Source: Dendronalium phyllosphericum CENA369 (lineage in GTDB: Bacteria > Cyanobacteriota > Cyanobacteriia > Cyanobacteriales > Nostocaceae). From it: a stretch of DNA of 42,841 nucleotides. The stretch spans positions 1 to 42,841 of the forward strand of contig NZ_JAECZA010000204.1 in the NCBI RefSeq assembly GCF_016056275.1, read 5' to 3'. Positions 1-8,737 of this stretch are shown here, piece after piece. The position numbers were made by a program, and so were the translations under genes. The notes beneath the pieces were generated by a model. That model searched no databases. It saw only the letters and a list, made by a program, of their open reading frames with translations, and was not told the DNA's origin. Position 1 is the stretch's first letter, and each line of letters begins with the position of its first letter.

Positions 1-99
1 GTCCAACGCCGTTTTCCCCTACACCCTACCCCCTGCACCCCACACCCTGTTAGTGACAGCCAGAGTTTAATGTATTTGAGCAAAAAACCCCTGTTTTGC
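1..99. repeat. C-rich short tandem repeat tail
   Basis: The first 50 bases are made of imperfect heptamer units of the CCCTACA / CCCCACA type. The same repeat family recurs at several places in the window, for example near 3134-3312 and 38621-38808. The tract lies just downstream of the minus-strand ftn2 gene. No gene or terminator is evident. Confidence 0.6.
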
Positions 100-2394
100 T
101 TAATTGACAACTAACATACTCTGGATACGCCACACACCATCCTGGCGAATCAAATCATACCGAACTCGTAAACTTTCGTCAGAAGATTTTTTCTTCTGAC
201 CATTTTCATAAAACTGTGTTGCTTCCTTTACCGTAGCTTCTACGGCTACGCGATTTGGGTTTGTCTGAGTTTTATTGACATATTCCACCTTCACGCTATG
301 GTTATATTTCCGATAGCGGTTGTCTGCCTTCTCTTGCTGGGTCACTAATTGCCATTGAGATAAAGCTGAACCAGTTAAAATATTTTCTAATCCATTAACT
401 TCATGATTTGGCCCTAGAGCCGCAGCTTTGGTAGATAACCAAGTTTGAATCACTTCCTCTGCCGTTGTTTCTGTCAGAGATCCTTCTGGCGATTGTAATT
501 TGCTGTTGCGATCGGGGATGGGTATTGGTGGTTCATTAATTTGTACAGATAACTGTTTGCTTGGCAAAGCGGGTGCAGGCGCAAGGAGATTTTTGATCCA
601 TCCAAAAGTTGTAGAGACTACTACCCAAAAAACTAATATACCCAGCAAAGAAGCAAATACAGTCCAAACTAATCGTGTTTTCCCTTCTAAGGTATTAGCA
701 AAGGTTCGCTGCCGTTGCTGACGATTTGCTACGCGCTCTTGGTTAGCAGATTGACTGGACTTACGCCTTTTACGCTTTTGGGTTGGCCGGGGTGGAGAGG
801 ACTTAGCTGCACCATTCAAATTCTGGTTAGTTGCTCTAGTTGTGCGTTCAGCAGTAGAAAGCGGTGTCATGGGTGTTGCTGGTGTTGCACTCCCTGGTGA
901 CGAAATTGGTGATGTGTGGGGTCTAGCCCTGAAGTTTGAATACTCTGGTCTTCTAGTGTTTGATGTTGTTGGTAATGGGTCAGATATGCGATTTTGATGG
1001 AATTGTTGAGAGCCAGTGGTTTGATTGGGATGACGAGGACTATTGACCTGTGGTTGGGAAAATTGACGATTCATGACAACCCGCTCGTTAGTGGTTTCTG
1101 CGTCTGCGGGCAGTCCTTCTAAATAAGCTTGCACCTGCTGGTTGGCAAAGTAATCTTTTAGCAAAGCTTGCTGTTTGACCAAATCTCGAAAGTGGGGAAA
1201 CACTTCATTTTGTAACCACTGTTCAGCGTACAAACATAGTCCTGGTAGCAAGTCTGGAGAGTCTTGGGATTTTTCCCGAATAAAAACTAAAACTTCGTAC
1301 TCTTGAGAGAGTTCTAAAACACGGGTTGCTTCTTCGGTTTGTCCTAGGAGTAGGGCACATAGCGATTGTTCTAAATGTACATCTTGGCGCTTGCCCAGAT
1401 GTATCAGCATTTGTTTTGCTTGACGAATTAAAGCCGGTTGGCGTTGGGTAAATCCCCGTGCTACCAAAGCGTAAACTGCTAAGTAGGTAGCCACAGCAGA
1501 GGGACGCTTGCTTTCAGCTTCAAATAGCTTGTGCTGTTCTGCAACTGTCAAGTGGTTGCGTAGTTGCTGAATAAATCGCAGAAAGTCATCGATATTTAAA
1601 CCCGATTCATCATTACCAGCACCATCGATGCCACCGCGATCGCTTAAAATATTCTGCAATAATTCCAGTCCTTGGCGGCGTTCGGCTGTTTTTTCTAAAG
1701 GCAGTGCCAGTAATTCCAAAATCCGATAAGGTCGCAATTTGTAAAGATCGGCCTGCATTTCTGCTTGGACGTTGGGAAATAGCCCTTGACGAGCTAACAT
1801 TTCCTGCCCAGTTTCTAAAGATACAGCAGCATTTTCGTAGTGACCTTGCTGCCACTGCTCCCGACCTAATTCTAGGCAGGCCAGGGCAACAGTCAAAATA
1901 ATATCTGGAAGTTCGGGACTATCGAGTAAGTCTTCACTTGCTAGCTTATTGCCTGTGTTGGCAACTGCCGCAGCATTTGAATTTGCTAAGTACCCGTGAC
2001 CTAGTTTCAGTACTAGTTCGTATTCCCCTAATTCTTGCAGAATCAACAAAGCACCCACTAATTCCTCTTGGGCAATTTCGATACTGAGACTTTGAGTATC
2101 AAGATCGCCGTCACCGCTTTTGGCCCGGTCTTCTAACGCCACTCTAGCAGTACTAGTGCCATCGGGGTCATAGGCGTGGGCAAGATAAAGTCGGTCGTAA
2201 TTGCTGCGTTCCTTGGGATTTGATAAAACCACGTAAGCTTCTTCTATGAGTTGTTTTCGAGAAGAAATTGCTGCTTGAGAATATTCTCGTCGTGGCAATT
2301 GTACAATGCGATCGCTGTACGCTTGTCGCAACTGTTCGTCACTTGCCGCTAACGGGAGTCCTAAAATTCGGTAGTAATCTAGCGGAATTCGCAC
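100..2394 (-). CDS. ftn2: Ftn2/ZipN (ARC6-type) cell division protein
   Basis: This 764-residue protein matches the cyanobacterial division protein Ftn2 (ZipN), ancestor of plastid ARC6. The family tethers and organises FtsZ at the inner membrane. Residues 1-70 form a J-like domain (DYYRILGLP at the start, YVVLSNPKERSNYDRLY near the end) in which the DnaJ HPD tripeptide is absent, as expected for a structural rather than co-chaperone role. A long helical region follows, then a Pro/Ser/Arg-rich linker. One membrane segment lies at about residues 575-600. The C-terminal 120 residues (TAEEVIQTWLSTKAAALG to VWRIQSMLVVN) fit the ARC6-like IMS domain that lies across the membrane. The length is normal for heterocyst-forming species. 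It is transcribed away from pdhA, so both promoters lie in the 2395-3366 gap. Identification is confident from domain order; I did not align it. Confidence 0.93.
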   Translation of the reverse strand: MRIPLDYYRILGLPLAASDEQLRQAYSDRIVQLPRREYSQAAISSRKQLIEEAYVVLSNPKERSNYDRLYLAHAYDPDGTSTARVALEDRAKSGDGDLDTQSLSIEIAQEELVGALLILQELGEYELVLKLGHGYLANSNAAAVANTGNKLASEDLLDSPELPDIILTVALACLELGREQWQQGHYENAAVSLETGQEMLARQGLFPNVQAEMQADLYKLRPYRILELLALPLEKTAERRQGLELLQNILSDRGGIDGAGNDESGLNIDDFLRFIQQLRNHLTVAEQHKLFEAESKRPSAVATYLAVYALVARGFTQRQPALIRQAKQMLIHLGKRQDVHLEQSLCALLLGQTEEATRVLELSQEYEVLVFIREKSQDSPDLLPGLCLYAEQWLQNEVFPHFRDLVKQQALLKDYFANQQVQAYLEGLPADAETTNERVVMNRQFSQPQVNSPRHPNQTTGSQQFHQNRISDPLPTTSNTRRPEYSNFRARPHTSPISSPGSATPATPMTPLSTAERTTRATNQNLNGAAKSSPPRPTQKRKRRKSSQSANQERVANRQQRQRTFANTLEGKTRLVWTVFASLLGILVFWVVVSTTFGWIKNLLAPAPALPSKQLSVQINEPPIPIPDRNSKLQSPEGSLTETTAEEVIQTWLSTKAAALGPNHEVNGLENILTGSALSQWQLVTQQEKADNRYRKYNHSVKVEYVNKTQTNPNRVAVEATVKEATQFYENGQKKKSSDESLRVRYDLIRQDGVWRIQSMLVVN

Positions 2395-3366
2395 AGCCTA
2401 CTTCCCCTGCACCGCGATCGACATAATTCACCTAGAGTCTTCCAGGCTTGTAAAACCGTGCCATAATAAAATGACGAATCAGACCGTAACGTAGTTACAC
2501 TATTAAGTGTACGTTGCGACAACTAATTTTGTACTTCCTAAAATTGTGAGTCACATTTTAGTCCTAAGATTTTGCGATCGCCTAGGAAACGCGAAAACTT
2601 TGTCTTAATTCTTAGCATTTTTATACTAAAGAACTACTACAAGCCTTCGATATTATAAATAACCATTGCGATCGTTGCTAGTGGTATGGAAGTTGCACTA
2701 ACAAAAATCTCTGATTAATTGTATTTATGAGAACTGCCTGGTTATACGGTGAGTCAAACACCTACAAGGGTAGATTTTAATAACATAGGGACAAAATACT
2801 AGCACGATTGAACTTTAATTACAACTAGTCACGTAGAAAATAAGGACTTTTACATTCATTTTTTTGAAACTGTTCGTGAACATGCAGAAACCGAGCTATT
2901 CTGTTTGATAGCTTAGGAACTGGAGCGGGAAATGGAAAAACTTAGAAAACGGCTATAACCATTAGGGTAATATTCTCGGATAGCGCGGTTTGAAAAATGA
3001 GAAATTTGCCCATTTTTTCTTGCCTATTTCCCAAAATCCCTTGTGGTGCATAATTTTTGGTTATTGACTTTGGTACATCCCAGGTTGTGAGAAGCATGTA
3101 TTATGCGAACAACCTATTTTTAAAGATGGTAAAGGGGTGTGGAGTGTAGGGTGCAGGGTGTAGGGGAAACAAGCCACCCACGAGGGGTGGGGTTTTAACC
3201 TACCCTAAGAAACAAGGATTTTTTCGCGCCACTTGCGGGCGAGGCTTTAAACCTTGCTTCGGGGCTAATTTTTTCACCACACCCCACACCCTACACCCTA
3301 CACCCTACACCCGCCCCGAAGGGGGATGGTAAATTTCAGTTTTACTACAGGGATAGTAAAAAATAT
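2395..3366. other. Intergenic region between divergent ftn2 and pdhA
   Basis: This 972-base gap separates two divergently transcribed genes and must hold both promoters. I see no convincing ORF in it. The first 700 bases are AT-rich with scattered GCGATCG sites and no clear operator. The last 230 bases are dominated by a repeat element (3134-3312). No RNA gene is recognisable. Confidence 0.6.
3134..3312. repeat. MITE-like element flanked by inverted heptamer tracts
   Basis: A G-rich tract of GGTGTAG/GGTGCAG-type heptamers (3134-3166) is answered by its C-rich complement (3277-3312, units of CCCTACA). The roughly 110-base centre contains further hairpins, including a CCACCC..GGGTGG stem starting near 3174. 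The centre resembles the palindromic element at 25681-25770. The whole unit could fold into one long cruciform. It sits 55 bases upstream of pdhA, so it could affect that promoter. Confidence 0.65.
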
Positions 3367-4401
3367 ATGGTTCAAGAACGCACATTACCTACATTTAATA
3401 CTGCCACTACCCAAATTACTAAAGAAGAAGGGTTGCGTTTGTACGAGGACATGACACTGGGACGCTTTTTTGAAGACAAATGCGCCGAAATGTACTACAG
3501 GGGCAAAATGTTTGGTTTTGTCCATCTGTACAACGGTCAAGAAGCTGTTTCTACTGGTGTTATTCAGTCCATGCGTCCGGGGGAAGATTTTGTTTCTAGT
3601 ACCTACCGCGACCACGTTCACGCCCTCAGCGCTGGAGTACCAGCAAGAGAGGTCATGGCTGAGTTGTTTGGCAAAGCCACAGGTTGTAGCAAAGGGCGTG
3701 GTGGTTCCATGCACATGTTTTCTGCGGAACACCGCTTGCTAGGTGGTTATGCTTTTGTTGCTGAAGGTATTCCTGTAGCTGCTGGTGCAGCTTTTCAAAG
3801 TAAATATCGCCGCGAAGTTTTAAAAGATAAAAACGCCGACCAAGTAACAGCTTGCTTTTTTGGCGATGGTGCTGCTAACAACGGTCAGTTTTTTGAGACA
3901 TTGAACATGGCAGCTTTATGGAAACTGCCAATTATTTTTGTGGTAGAAAATAATAAGTGGGCAATTGGCATGGCTCACGAACGGGCAACTTCTGAGCCAG
4001 AGATATACAAAAAAGCCAGCGTGTTTAACATGGTGGGCGTGGAAGTAGACGGAATGGACGTGTTAGCAGTGCGAGCCGTAGCTCAAGAAGCAGTCGCACG
4101 GGCACGTGCAGGTGAAGGCCCGACATTAATTGAAGCGCTCACTTACCGCTTCCGGGGACACTCTCTGGCAGACCCAGATGAACTACGAAGCAAAGCCGAG
4201 AAAGAATTTTGGTTTGCCCGCGACCCAATTAAGAAACTTGCTGCTTATCTTGTCGAGCAAAACTTGGCAAGTGAAGACGAACTCAAAGCCATTGAGCGCA
4301 AGATTCAGGATGTCATCGACGATGCGGTTAAATTTGCCGAAAGCAGCCCGGAACCAGACCCCAATGAATTGTATCGCTTCGTGTTTGCAGAAGACGAGTA
4401 A
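3367..4401 (+). CDS. pdhA: Pyruvate dehydrogenase E1 component, alpha subunit
   Basis: This 344-residue protein is the alpha subunit of the thiamine-diphosphate-dependent E1 enzyme. With PdhB it decarboxylates pyruvate and transfers the acetyl group to the lipoyl domain of E2, supplying acetyl-CoA. The thiamine diphosphate motif is clear: [20 protein letters not shown] followed by FVVENN. The [11 protein letters not shown] and GRGGSMHMF segments and the C-terminal [15 protein letters not shown] are typical of the family. The length is normal. The ATG at 3367 has no strong Shine-Dalgarno sequence, which is common in cyanobacteria. The gene is alone: pdhB is not next to it, as usual in cyanobacteria. 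Confidence is high because the entire protein is collinear with the family. Confidence 0.96.
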   Translation: MVQERTLPTFNTATTQITKEEGLRLYEDMTLGRFFEDKCAEMYYRGKMFGFVHLYNGQEAVSTGVIQSMRPGEDFVSSTYRDHVHALSAGVPAREVMAELFGKATGCSKGRGGSMHMFSAEHRLLGGYAFVAEGIPVAAGAAFQSKYRREVLKDKNADQVTACFFGDGAANNGQFFETLNMAALWKLPIIFVVENNKWAIGMAHERATSEPEIYKKASVFNMVGVEVDGMDVLAVRAVAQEAVARARAGEGPTLIEALTYRFRGHSLADPDELRSKAEKEFWFARDPIKKLAAYLVEQNLASEDELKAIERKIQDVIDDAVKFAESSPEPDPNELYRFVFAEDE

Positions 4402-4404
4402 AAT

Positions 4405-4590
4405 CGGGGATTGAGGATTGGGGACTGGGTACTAAGGACTAGGTAATGGTGACTAGGGACTGGGTAAAGGGGAAGGGGAAAAGGAATCAAATAAAGTTTT
4501 TCCCCCTTTCCCTTTAACCTTTCTCCTTTTCCTAATACCCAATCCCCAATCCCCAATACCCAATCCCCAATCCCTAGTTCCCAATACCCA
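4405..4590. repeat. Inverted heptamer tracts (GGGGATT / CCCAATC)
   Basis: A G-rich tract built of GGGGATT, GGGACTG and similar units (about 4405-4480) is followed by C-rich units CCCAATCCCCAAT and CCCAATA (about 4535-4590). The two sides are roughly complementary. This is the same G-tract-then-C-tract layout seen in other gaps of the window. It fills the spacer between pdhA and the epimerase gene. Confidence 0.6.
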
Positions 4591-4607
4591 ACTTAGGACT
4601 AAAACTT

Positions 4608-5477
4608 GTGTTTACCATTGCACTCGAACAGCGACAGTACAAAACATATATCCTTTCTGATGAAACTGCTGGTTCGCAACTGGAAGTAGTACCAGAACGC
4701 GGCGGTATCATTACGCGGTGGTGCGTCCAAGGACAAGAAATTTTTTACTTGGACACCGAACGTTTTGCTAATCCCGATTTGAGTGTTAGGGGCGGAAATC
4801 CTATTTTGTTTCCGATCTGCGGGAACTTGCCAGATAACACTTACACTCACAACGGGAAACAGTACACTCTTAAACAACATGGTTTTGCCCGTGATTTACC
4901 TTGGTCAGTTACCGAGCAAGTGACCAAGGATAAAGTTAGTCTCAGCCTTGTCCTGAATAGCAACGAGCAAACTAGAACAGTTTATCCTTTTGAGTTTCAA
5001 GTCGTTTTCACTTACGAACTCCAAGGTAATACTCTAGAAATTCGACAGCAGTATCAAAATTTATCATCTACTTCCCTGCCCTTTTCTACAGGTTTCCATC
5101 CCTACTTTCTGACGAGCGATAAAAATCAACTAGAGTTTGAAATCCCCTCTCAAGAATACCAAGACCAGAGAACTAAGGAAATTCACTCGTTTAACGGTAA
5201 TTTTGACTTGAGCTTAGATGAAATTGATGTTGCTTTTAAGCAATTAACTAGTAAATCAGCAAGTGTAATAGACAATAGCCGCAAGCTAAAGCTCACTTTA
5301 GATTACGGCGATGAATATCCCATCCTAGTATTTTGGACGCTCAAAGGGAAAGACTTCTACTGTCTAGAACCGTGGAGCGCTCCCCGCAACTCCCTAAATA
5401 CTGGCGAACATCTAAATATATTAGATCCAGGGGGTAGCCACACAGCATCTGTGCGATTCATAGCGAATTTTTTCTAA
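4608..5477 (+). CDS. Aldose 1-epimerase (mutarotase) family protein
   Basis: This 289-residue protein belongs to the galactose-mutarotase-like superfamily, which interconverts alpha and beta anomers of aldoses or hexose-6-phosphates. Supporting segments are the N-terminal VVPERGGIITRWCVQGQEI, RGGNPILFPICGNLPDN, HGFARDLPW with the conserved His, TGFHPYFLTSD with the second His, and FYCLEPWSAPRNSLNTGEHL with the catalytic Glu region. The length is normal. The start is GTG; no in-frame ATG precedes the conserved N-terminus. The protein is probably cytosolic, since no signal peptide is visible. Whether the substrate is a free sugar or a hexose-6-phosphate cannot be told from the sequence. It stands alone between repeats and tRNA-Lys. 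Confidence 0.9.
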   Translation: MFTIALEQRQYKTYILSDETAGSQLEVVPERGGIITRWCVQGQEIFYLDTERFANPDLSVRGGNPILFPICGNLPDNTYTHNGKQYTLKQHGFARDLPWSVTEQVTKDKVSLSLVLNSNEQTRTVYPFEFQVVFTYELQGNTLEIRQQYQNLSSTSLPFSTGFHPYFLTSDKNQLEFEIPSQEYQDQRTKEIHSFNGNFDLSLDEIDVAFKQLTSKSASVIDNSRKLKLTLDYGDEYPILVFWTLKGKDFYCLEPWSAPRNSLNTGEHLNILDPGGSHTASVRFIANFF

Positions 5478-5538
5478 ACCCCTTTACAAATTTACAGACT
5501 TTTATGCTATAATTGCAAAGTTGCGAAAAACAACAAAA

Positions 5539-5610
5539 GGGTCGCTAACTCAACGGTAGAGTACTCGGCTTTTAACCGATTAGTTCCGGGTTCGAATCCC
5601 GGGCGACCCA
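5539..5610 (+). tRNA. trnK: tRNA-Lys (anticodon UUU)
   Basis: The 72-base sequence folds as a cloverleaf. The acceptor stem pairs GGGTCGC with GCGACCC, and the discriminator base is A at 5610. The D arm pairs ACTC with GAGT. The T arm is CCGGG-TTCGAAT-CCCGG. The anticodon loop CTTTTAA places UUU at 5571-5573, giving lysine. The bottom pair of the anticodon stem (27-43) appears mismatched. The 3' CCA is not encoded, so it must be added after transcription. Confidence 0.96.
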
Positions 5611-5763
5611 TATTTAAAGGCAAAACGCTTGCTAAGTTTTTGAAGATAAAATGCGAAGCTAGCTATATGGCGATGGGGAAATTTGTCAATGCGCTCGCCT
5701 CCACTACAATCAATATCCCCAATTCGGTAGCATAGCCATAGACTCATCCCAAATGCGATCGTC

Positions 5764-6456
5764 ATGGTAAAAACACCTCCGCAGCATTTAACAATTCCCA
5801 CTTTGGAAAATGGCGACAAACTCACCCGTTACGAGTTTGAGAGGCGCTACAATGCTATGCCCAACCTGAAAAAAGCCGAGTTGATTGAGGGAATTGTTTA
5901 TATCATGCCTGCTGCTTTGCGTTTTAGAAGTCACGGTCAGCCTCATGGCTGGATTCTTACATGGCTTGGCACTTACGAAGCTGCTACACCAGGAGTAGCA
6001 TTAGGAGTTGAACCAACTGTACGCCTAGACTTGGATAACGAACCTCAACCAGATGCAGTTCTTCTCATCGCACCAGAAGCAGGCGGTCAAACAAAGCTAA
6101 GTGATGATGATTACATCGAAGGAGCGCCAGAATTAATTATCGAAATTGCAGCTAGTAGCGTTGCTATCGATCTTCATGCTAAAAAACAAGCCTATCGCCG
6201 CAATGGTGTAAAAGAGTATATCGTTTGGCAAGTTGGCGATCGCAAATTAACTTGGTTCTATTTAGAACGGGGTGAGTATTTAGAATTAGCTACCGATAGT
6301 GATGGAATTGTGCGAAGTCAGGTGTTTCCAGGATTGTGGTTGGCTGTTGCCGAATTATTAGCGGGGAATATGCAAACCGTGTTAACTATTTTACAGGCGG
6401 GTTTGCAATCTCCCGAACACGCAGCATTCGTTAGGGAATTAGCTAGCAAATTATAG
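5764..6456 (+). CDS. Uma2 family (DUF820) PD-(D/E)XK-like protein
   Basis: This 230-residue protein belongs to the Uma2 family, which is heavily expanded in cyanobacteria and has a restriction-endonuclease-like fold of unknown biological role. Visible family features are YEFERRYNAMPNLKKAELIEG near the N-terminus, EPQPDAVLLIAPEAGG (first acidic position), ELIIEIAASSVAIDLHAKKQAYRRNGVKEYIVWQV (Glu/Lys core) and the C-terminal FPGLWL. It is a single gene downstream of tRNA-Lys. Two other members lie at 10676 and 23173. Family assignment is confident; nuclease activity and target are unknown. Confidence 0.88.
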   Translation: MVKTPPQHLTIPTLENGDKLTRYEFERRYNAMPNLKKAELIEGIVYIMPAALRFRSHGQPHGWILTWLGTYEAATPGVALGVEPTVRLDLDNEPQPDAVLLIAPEAGGQTKLSDDDYIEGAPELIIEIAASSVAIDLHAKKQAYRRNGVKEYIVWQVGDRKLTWFYLERGEYLELATDSDGIVRSQVFPGLWLAVAELLAGNMQTVLTILQAGLQSPEHAAFVRELASKL

Positions 6457-6691
6457 CCCTAAATTATTTAGTATACCAAAATACCAAAGTCTATAATCCG
6501 GCAGTAGCTAAGGGTACAGCCCGCGAACCCAGTATGAAGCATATTGATGAATGATGCCGTTAAAGTTTTTCAACATAAACATCCCGACACTAGTTATAAT
6601 TTCCTATAAGTTGAAAAAACTCTTAAGATTAGCGTAATAATTGCGCTTCTCTCACACCGACTAGCTGACAACCACATTAGGAGGACTATCT

Positions 6692-7771
6692 ATGGCGCTT
6701 GTACCATTGCGGCTGCTGTTGGATCACGCGGCTGAAAACGGTTACGGCATCCCAGCTTTCAACGTGAATAATTTGGAACAGATTCAGGCGATCCTGAAGG
6801 CTGCTGCTGAGACAGATAGCCCCGTAATTTTGCAAGCTTCTCGTGGCGCTCGTGCTTATGCAGGAGAAAACTTCTTACGCCACTTGATTTTGGCAGCGGT
6901 AGAAACCTATCCTGAGATTCCCATTGTCATGCACCAGGATCATGGTAATGCACCTGCTACTTGCTACTCAGCAATTAAGAACAACTTCACCAGTGTGATG
7001 ATGGATGGTTCTTTAGAAGCTGATGCGAAGACCCCCGCTAGCTTCGAGTACAACGTCAATGTCACCCGCGAAGTGGTGAATGTAGCTCATTCCCTAGGTG
7101 TCAGCGTTGAAGGCGAACTTGGTTGCTTGGGTTCCCTAGAAACTGGTGCTGGTGAAGCTGAAGATGGTCACGGTTTTGAGGGTACACTCGACCACTCGCA
7201 ACTGCTGACCGACCCAGACCAAGCTGTTGATTTCGTAGAACAAACTCAAGTAGACGCTTTGGCAGTTGCCATTGGTACTAGCCACGGTGCTTACAAGTTT
7301 ACCCGCAAACCAACTGGAGAAATTTTGGCAATCAGCCGGATTGAAGAAATTCACCGCCGTCTGCCTAACACCCACTTGGTAATGCACGGTTCTTCTTCTG
7401 TACCAGAAGATTTACTCGCACTAATCAACGAGTATGGTGGTGCAATTCCTGAAACCTACGGCGTACCTGTAGAAGAAATTCAAAAAGGCATCAAGAGCGG
7501 TGTACGTAAAGTAAATATTGACACCGATAACCGTTTGGCTATTACTGCTGCGGTACGTGAAGCTTTGGCGAAAAATCCCAAAGAATTTGACCCCCGTCAC
7601 TTCCTGAAGCCTTCTATTAAATATATGCAGAAGGTTTGTGCCGAGCGCTATCAACAATTTGGCACTGCTGGCAACGCTAGCAAGATCAAGCAAATTTCTC
7701 TGGAAGATTTTGCTGCTAAGTATGCTAAGGGCGAACTTAACGCTGTTACCAAAGCAACAGCTAAAGTTTAA
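6692..7771 (+). CDS. fba: Fructose-bisphosphate aldolase, class II
   Basis: This 359-residue Zn-dependent class II aldolase condenses dihydroxyacetone phosphate with glyceraldehyde-3-phosphate, or with erythrose-4-phosphate, in the Calvin cycle and gluconeogenesis, and runs in reverse in glycolysis. Diagnostic segments are [20 protein letters not shown], the zinc-binding [46 protein letters not shown] and [13 protein letters not shown]. It is full-length and of the Calvin-cycle type usual in cyanobacteria. A strong ribosome binding site (AGGAGG, about 6680-6685) precedes the ATG, consistent with high expression. A candidate intrinsic terminator follows at 7790. The gene is monocistronic. Confidence 0.97.
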   Translation: MALVPLRLLLDHAAENGYGIPAFNVNNLEQIQAILKAAAETDSPVILQASRGARAYAGENFLRHLILAAVETYPEIPIVMHQDHGNAPATCYSAIKNNFTSVMMDGSLEADAKTPASFEYNVNVTREVVNVAHSLGVSVEGELGCLGSLETGAGEAEDGHGFEGTLDHSQLLTDPDQAVDFVEQTQVDALAVAIGTSHGAYKFTRKPTGEILAISRIEEIHRRLPNTHLVMHGSSSVPEDLLALINEYGGAIPETYGVPVEEIQKGIKSGVRKVNIDTDNRLAITAAVREALAKNPKEFDPRHFLKPSIKYMQKVCAERYQQFGTAGNASKIKQISLEDFAAKYAKGELNAVTKATAKV

Positions 7772-7789
7772 TTTTGCCTAAAAATAAAT

Positions 7790-7812
7790 AGGAGCACTAC
7801 TCTGCTCCTTTA
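7790..7812 (+). terminator. Candidate intrinsic terminator of fba
   Basis: The stem AGGAGCA / TGCTCCT has 7 base pairs with a 6-base loop and lies 19 bases after the fba stop codon. Only a short T-rich tail follows, so efficiency is uncertain. Confidence 0.5.
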
Positions 7813-7905
7813 AGACTAAAGTTTTGATATTGATATAGATAAACCGGGTGACATTAAAGTTATACTCGGTTTTTTTGTTTGATTGTATGGAGCGCTCGCC
7901 AGATT

Positions 7906-8009
7906 ATATCATGTCCGTTTAAAGACTTATCATTAGGGCTGACGCAAAGACGCGGGGACGCGGAGACGCGGAGATATTTTAATCACAAGTGATTAGGCGG
8001 ACATGATAT
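7906..8009. repeat. MITE-like element with 12-bp terminal inverted repeats
   Basis: ATATCATGTCCG (7906-7917) is perfectly inverted at 7998-8009 (CGGACATGATAT). The 104-base unit encloses a GACGCGG/AGACGCGG mini-tandem, which is the same motif found downstream of the pentapeptide gene at about 20590. It contains no ORF. It looks like a small non-autonomous mobile repeat. Confidence 0.65.
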
Positions 8010-8089
8010 TAATCCTCTAAGTAAAAGGATGTCTATTAGGTGCTGAATAATGCCCGTCTTGGAATGAAATCCAAGGCGGATAGATTATA

Positions 8090-8692
8090 TTACTTTTTCA
8101 AAACCACTTGAAAGGAATTTAAATATCCCGTAATAGTTTTAGCTAATGTTTTTCGCTGCTTTTTAGTAGTTATTGCCATTACTTGATACAATCTTCCTTC
8201 GGCAACATACATCCTACTTTTAGTAATTTTACCCCCAGCATTGATGTACTCAATTTCTTTACCAGGATGACCGTTGGAACTACGAATGCTTCGCTGATGA
8301 ATTAAATTGCTTTTCGTAGTCTTTAAAGCCATATCCCGCGCATTATTCAGTATTGCTTGGGGGTTAGTTATTTCACCGTAGCTGTAAGGAAAGTCATTAT
8401 AAGCAACTATATATGCCACTTCTTGCTTTAATGGTTGAACGATGAATGTTTCTAAGTTAATTTCCCCCATGTAGGTTTTTTGAGCTTGAGTATTTCTATT
8501 GGGCGTTCCTGGCAGCAAAATAGTAAAACGTCCATCTGGGGCAGTGAATAACTTCCATTTGGGCTGTGCGGGTTTAGCAACAGTTATTTTCTGTTGAGAA
8601 ACTGGTTGTTTGGGTTGACGCGCCTCAACTATGACAGAACCACCGCAAATTAAAGCGGTGGCGATGAATGGCAGCAGACGTTTGATTGTCAT
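8090..8692 (-). CDS. Exported protein of unknown function
   Basis: I do not recognise a characterised function for this 200-residue protein. The N-terminus MTIKRLLPFIATALICGGSVIVEA reads as a signal peptide, so it is probably periplasmic or lumenal. After a Gln/Pro/Lys-rich linker, the segment WKLFTAPDGRFTILLPGTP opens a compact domain seen in many cyanobacterial exported proteins with a PsbP-like look (beta-rich, then a C-terminal LAKTITGYLNSFQVV). That resemblance is an impression, not a demonstrated homology. The gene is single, with glucokinase upstream on the same strand 45 bases away, so co-transcription is possible. Confidence 0.75.
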   Translation of the reverse strand: MTIKRLLPFIATALICGGSVIVEARQPKQPVSQQKITVAKPAQPKWKLFTAPDGRFTILLPGTPNRNTQAQKTYMGEINLETFIVQPLKQEVAYIVAYNDFPYSYGEITNPQAILNNARDMALKTTKSNLIHQRSIRSSNGHPGKEIEYINAGGKITKSRMYVAEGRLYQVMAITTKKQRKTLAKTITGYLNSFQVVLKK

Positions 8693-8737
8693 ATTTTTTG
8701 CCTTTTAAGATGCAACTATTACTGATGATGCTAGTTG

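Larger units (their letters stand above)
7772..8089. other. Gap between fba and exported-protein gene
   Basis: This 318-base stretch separates two convergent genes. It holds the candidate fba terminator and a MITE-like element (7906-8009). A second weak hairpin-like pair AACCG/CGGTT near 7843-7872 ends in a T7 run and could be an additional terminator. No ORF is credible. Confidence 0.55.

Noticed and set aside
3134-3312. Possible CRISPR array from the heptamer repeats
   Set aside because: The units are contiguous 7-mers without unique spacers, and no cas gene is present anywhere in the window.
6504-6517. GTA-N8-TAC match (NtcA-type) upstream of fba
   Set aside because: A site of this low information content is expected about ten times by chance in this window, and I could not place a matching -10 box at the right distance.
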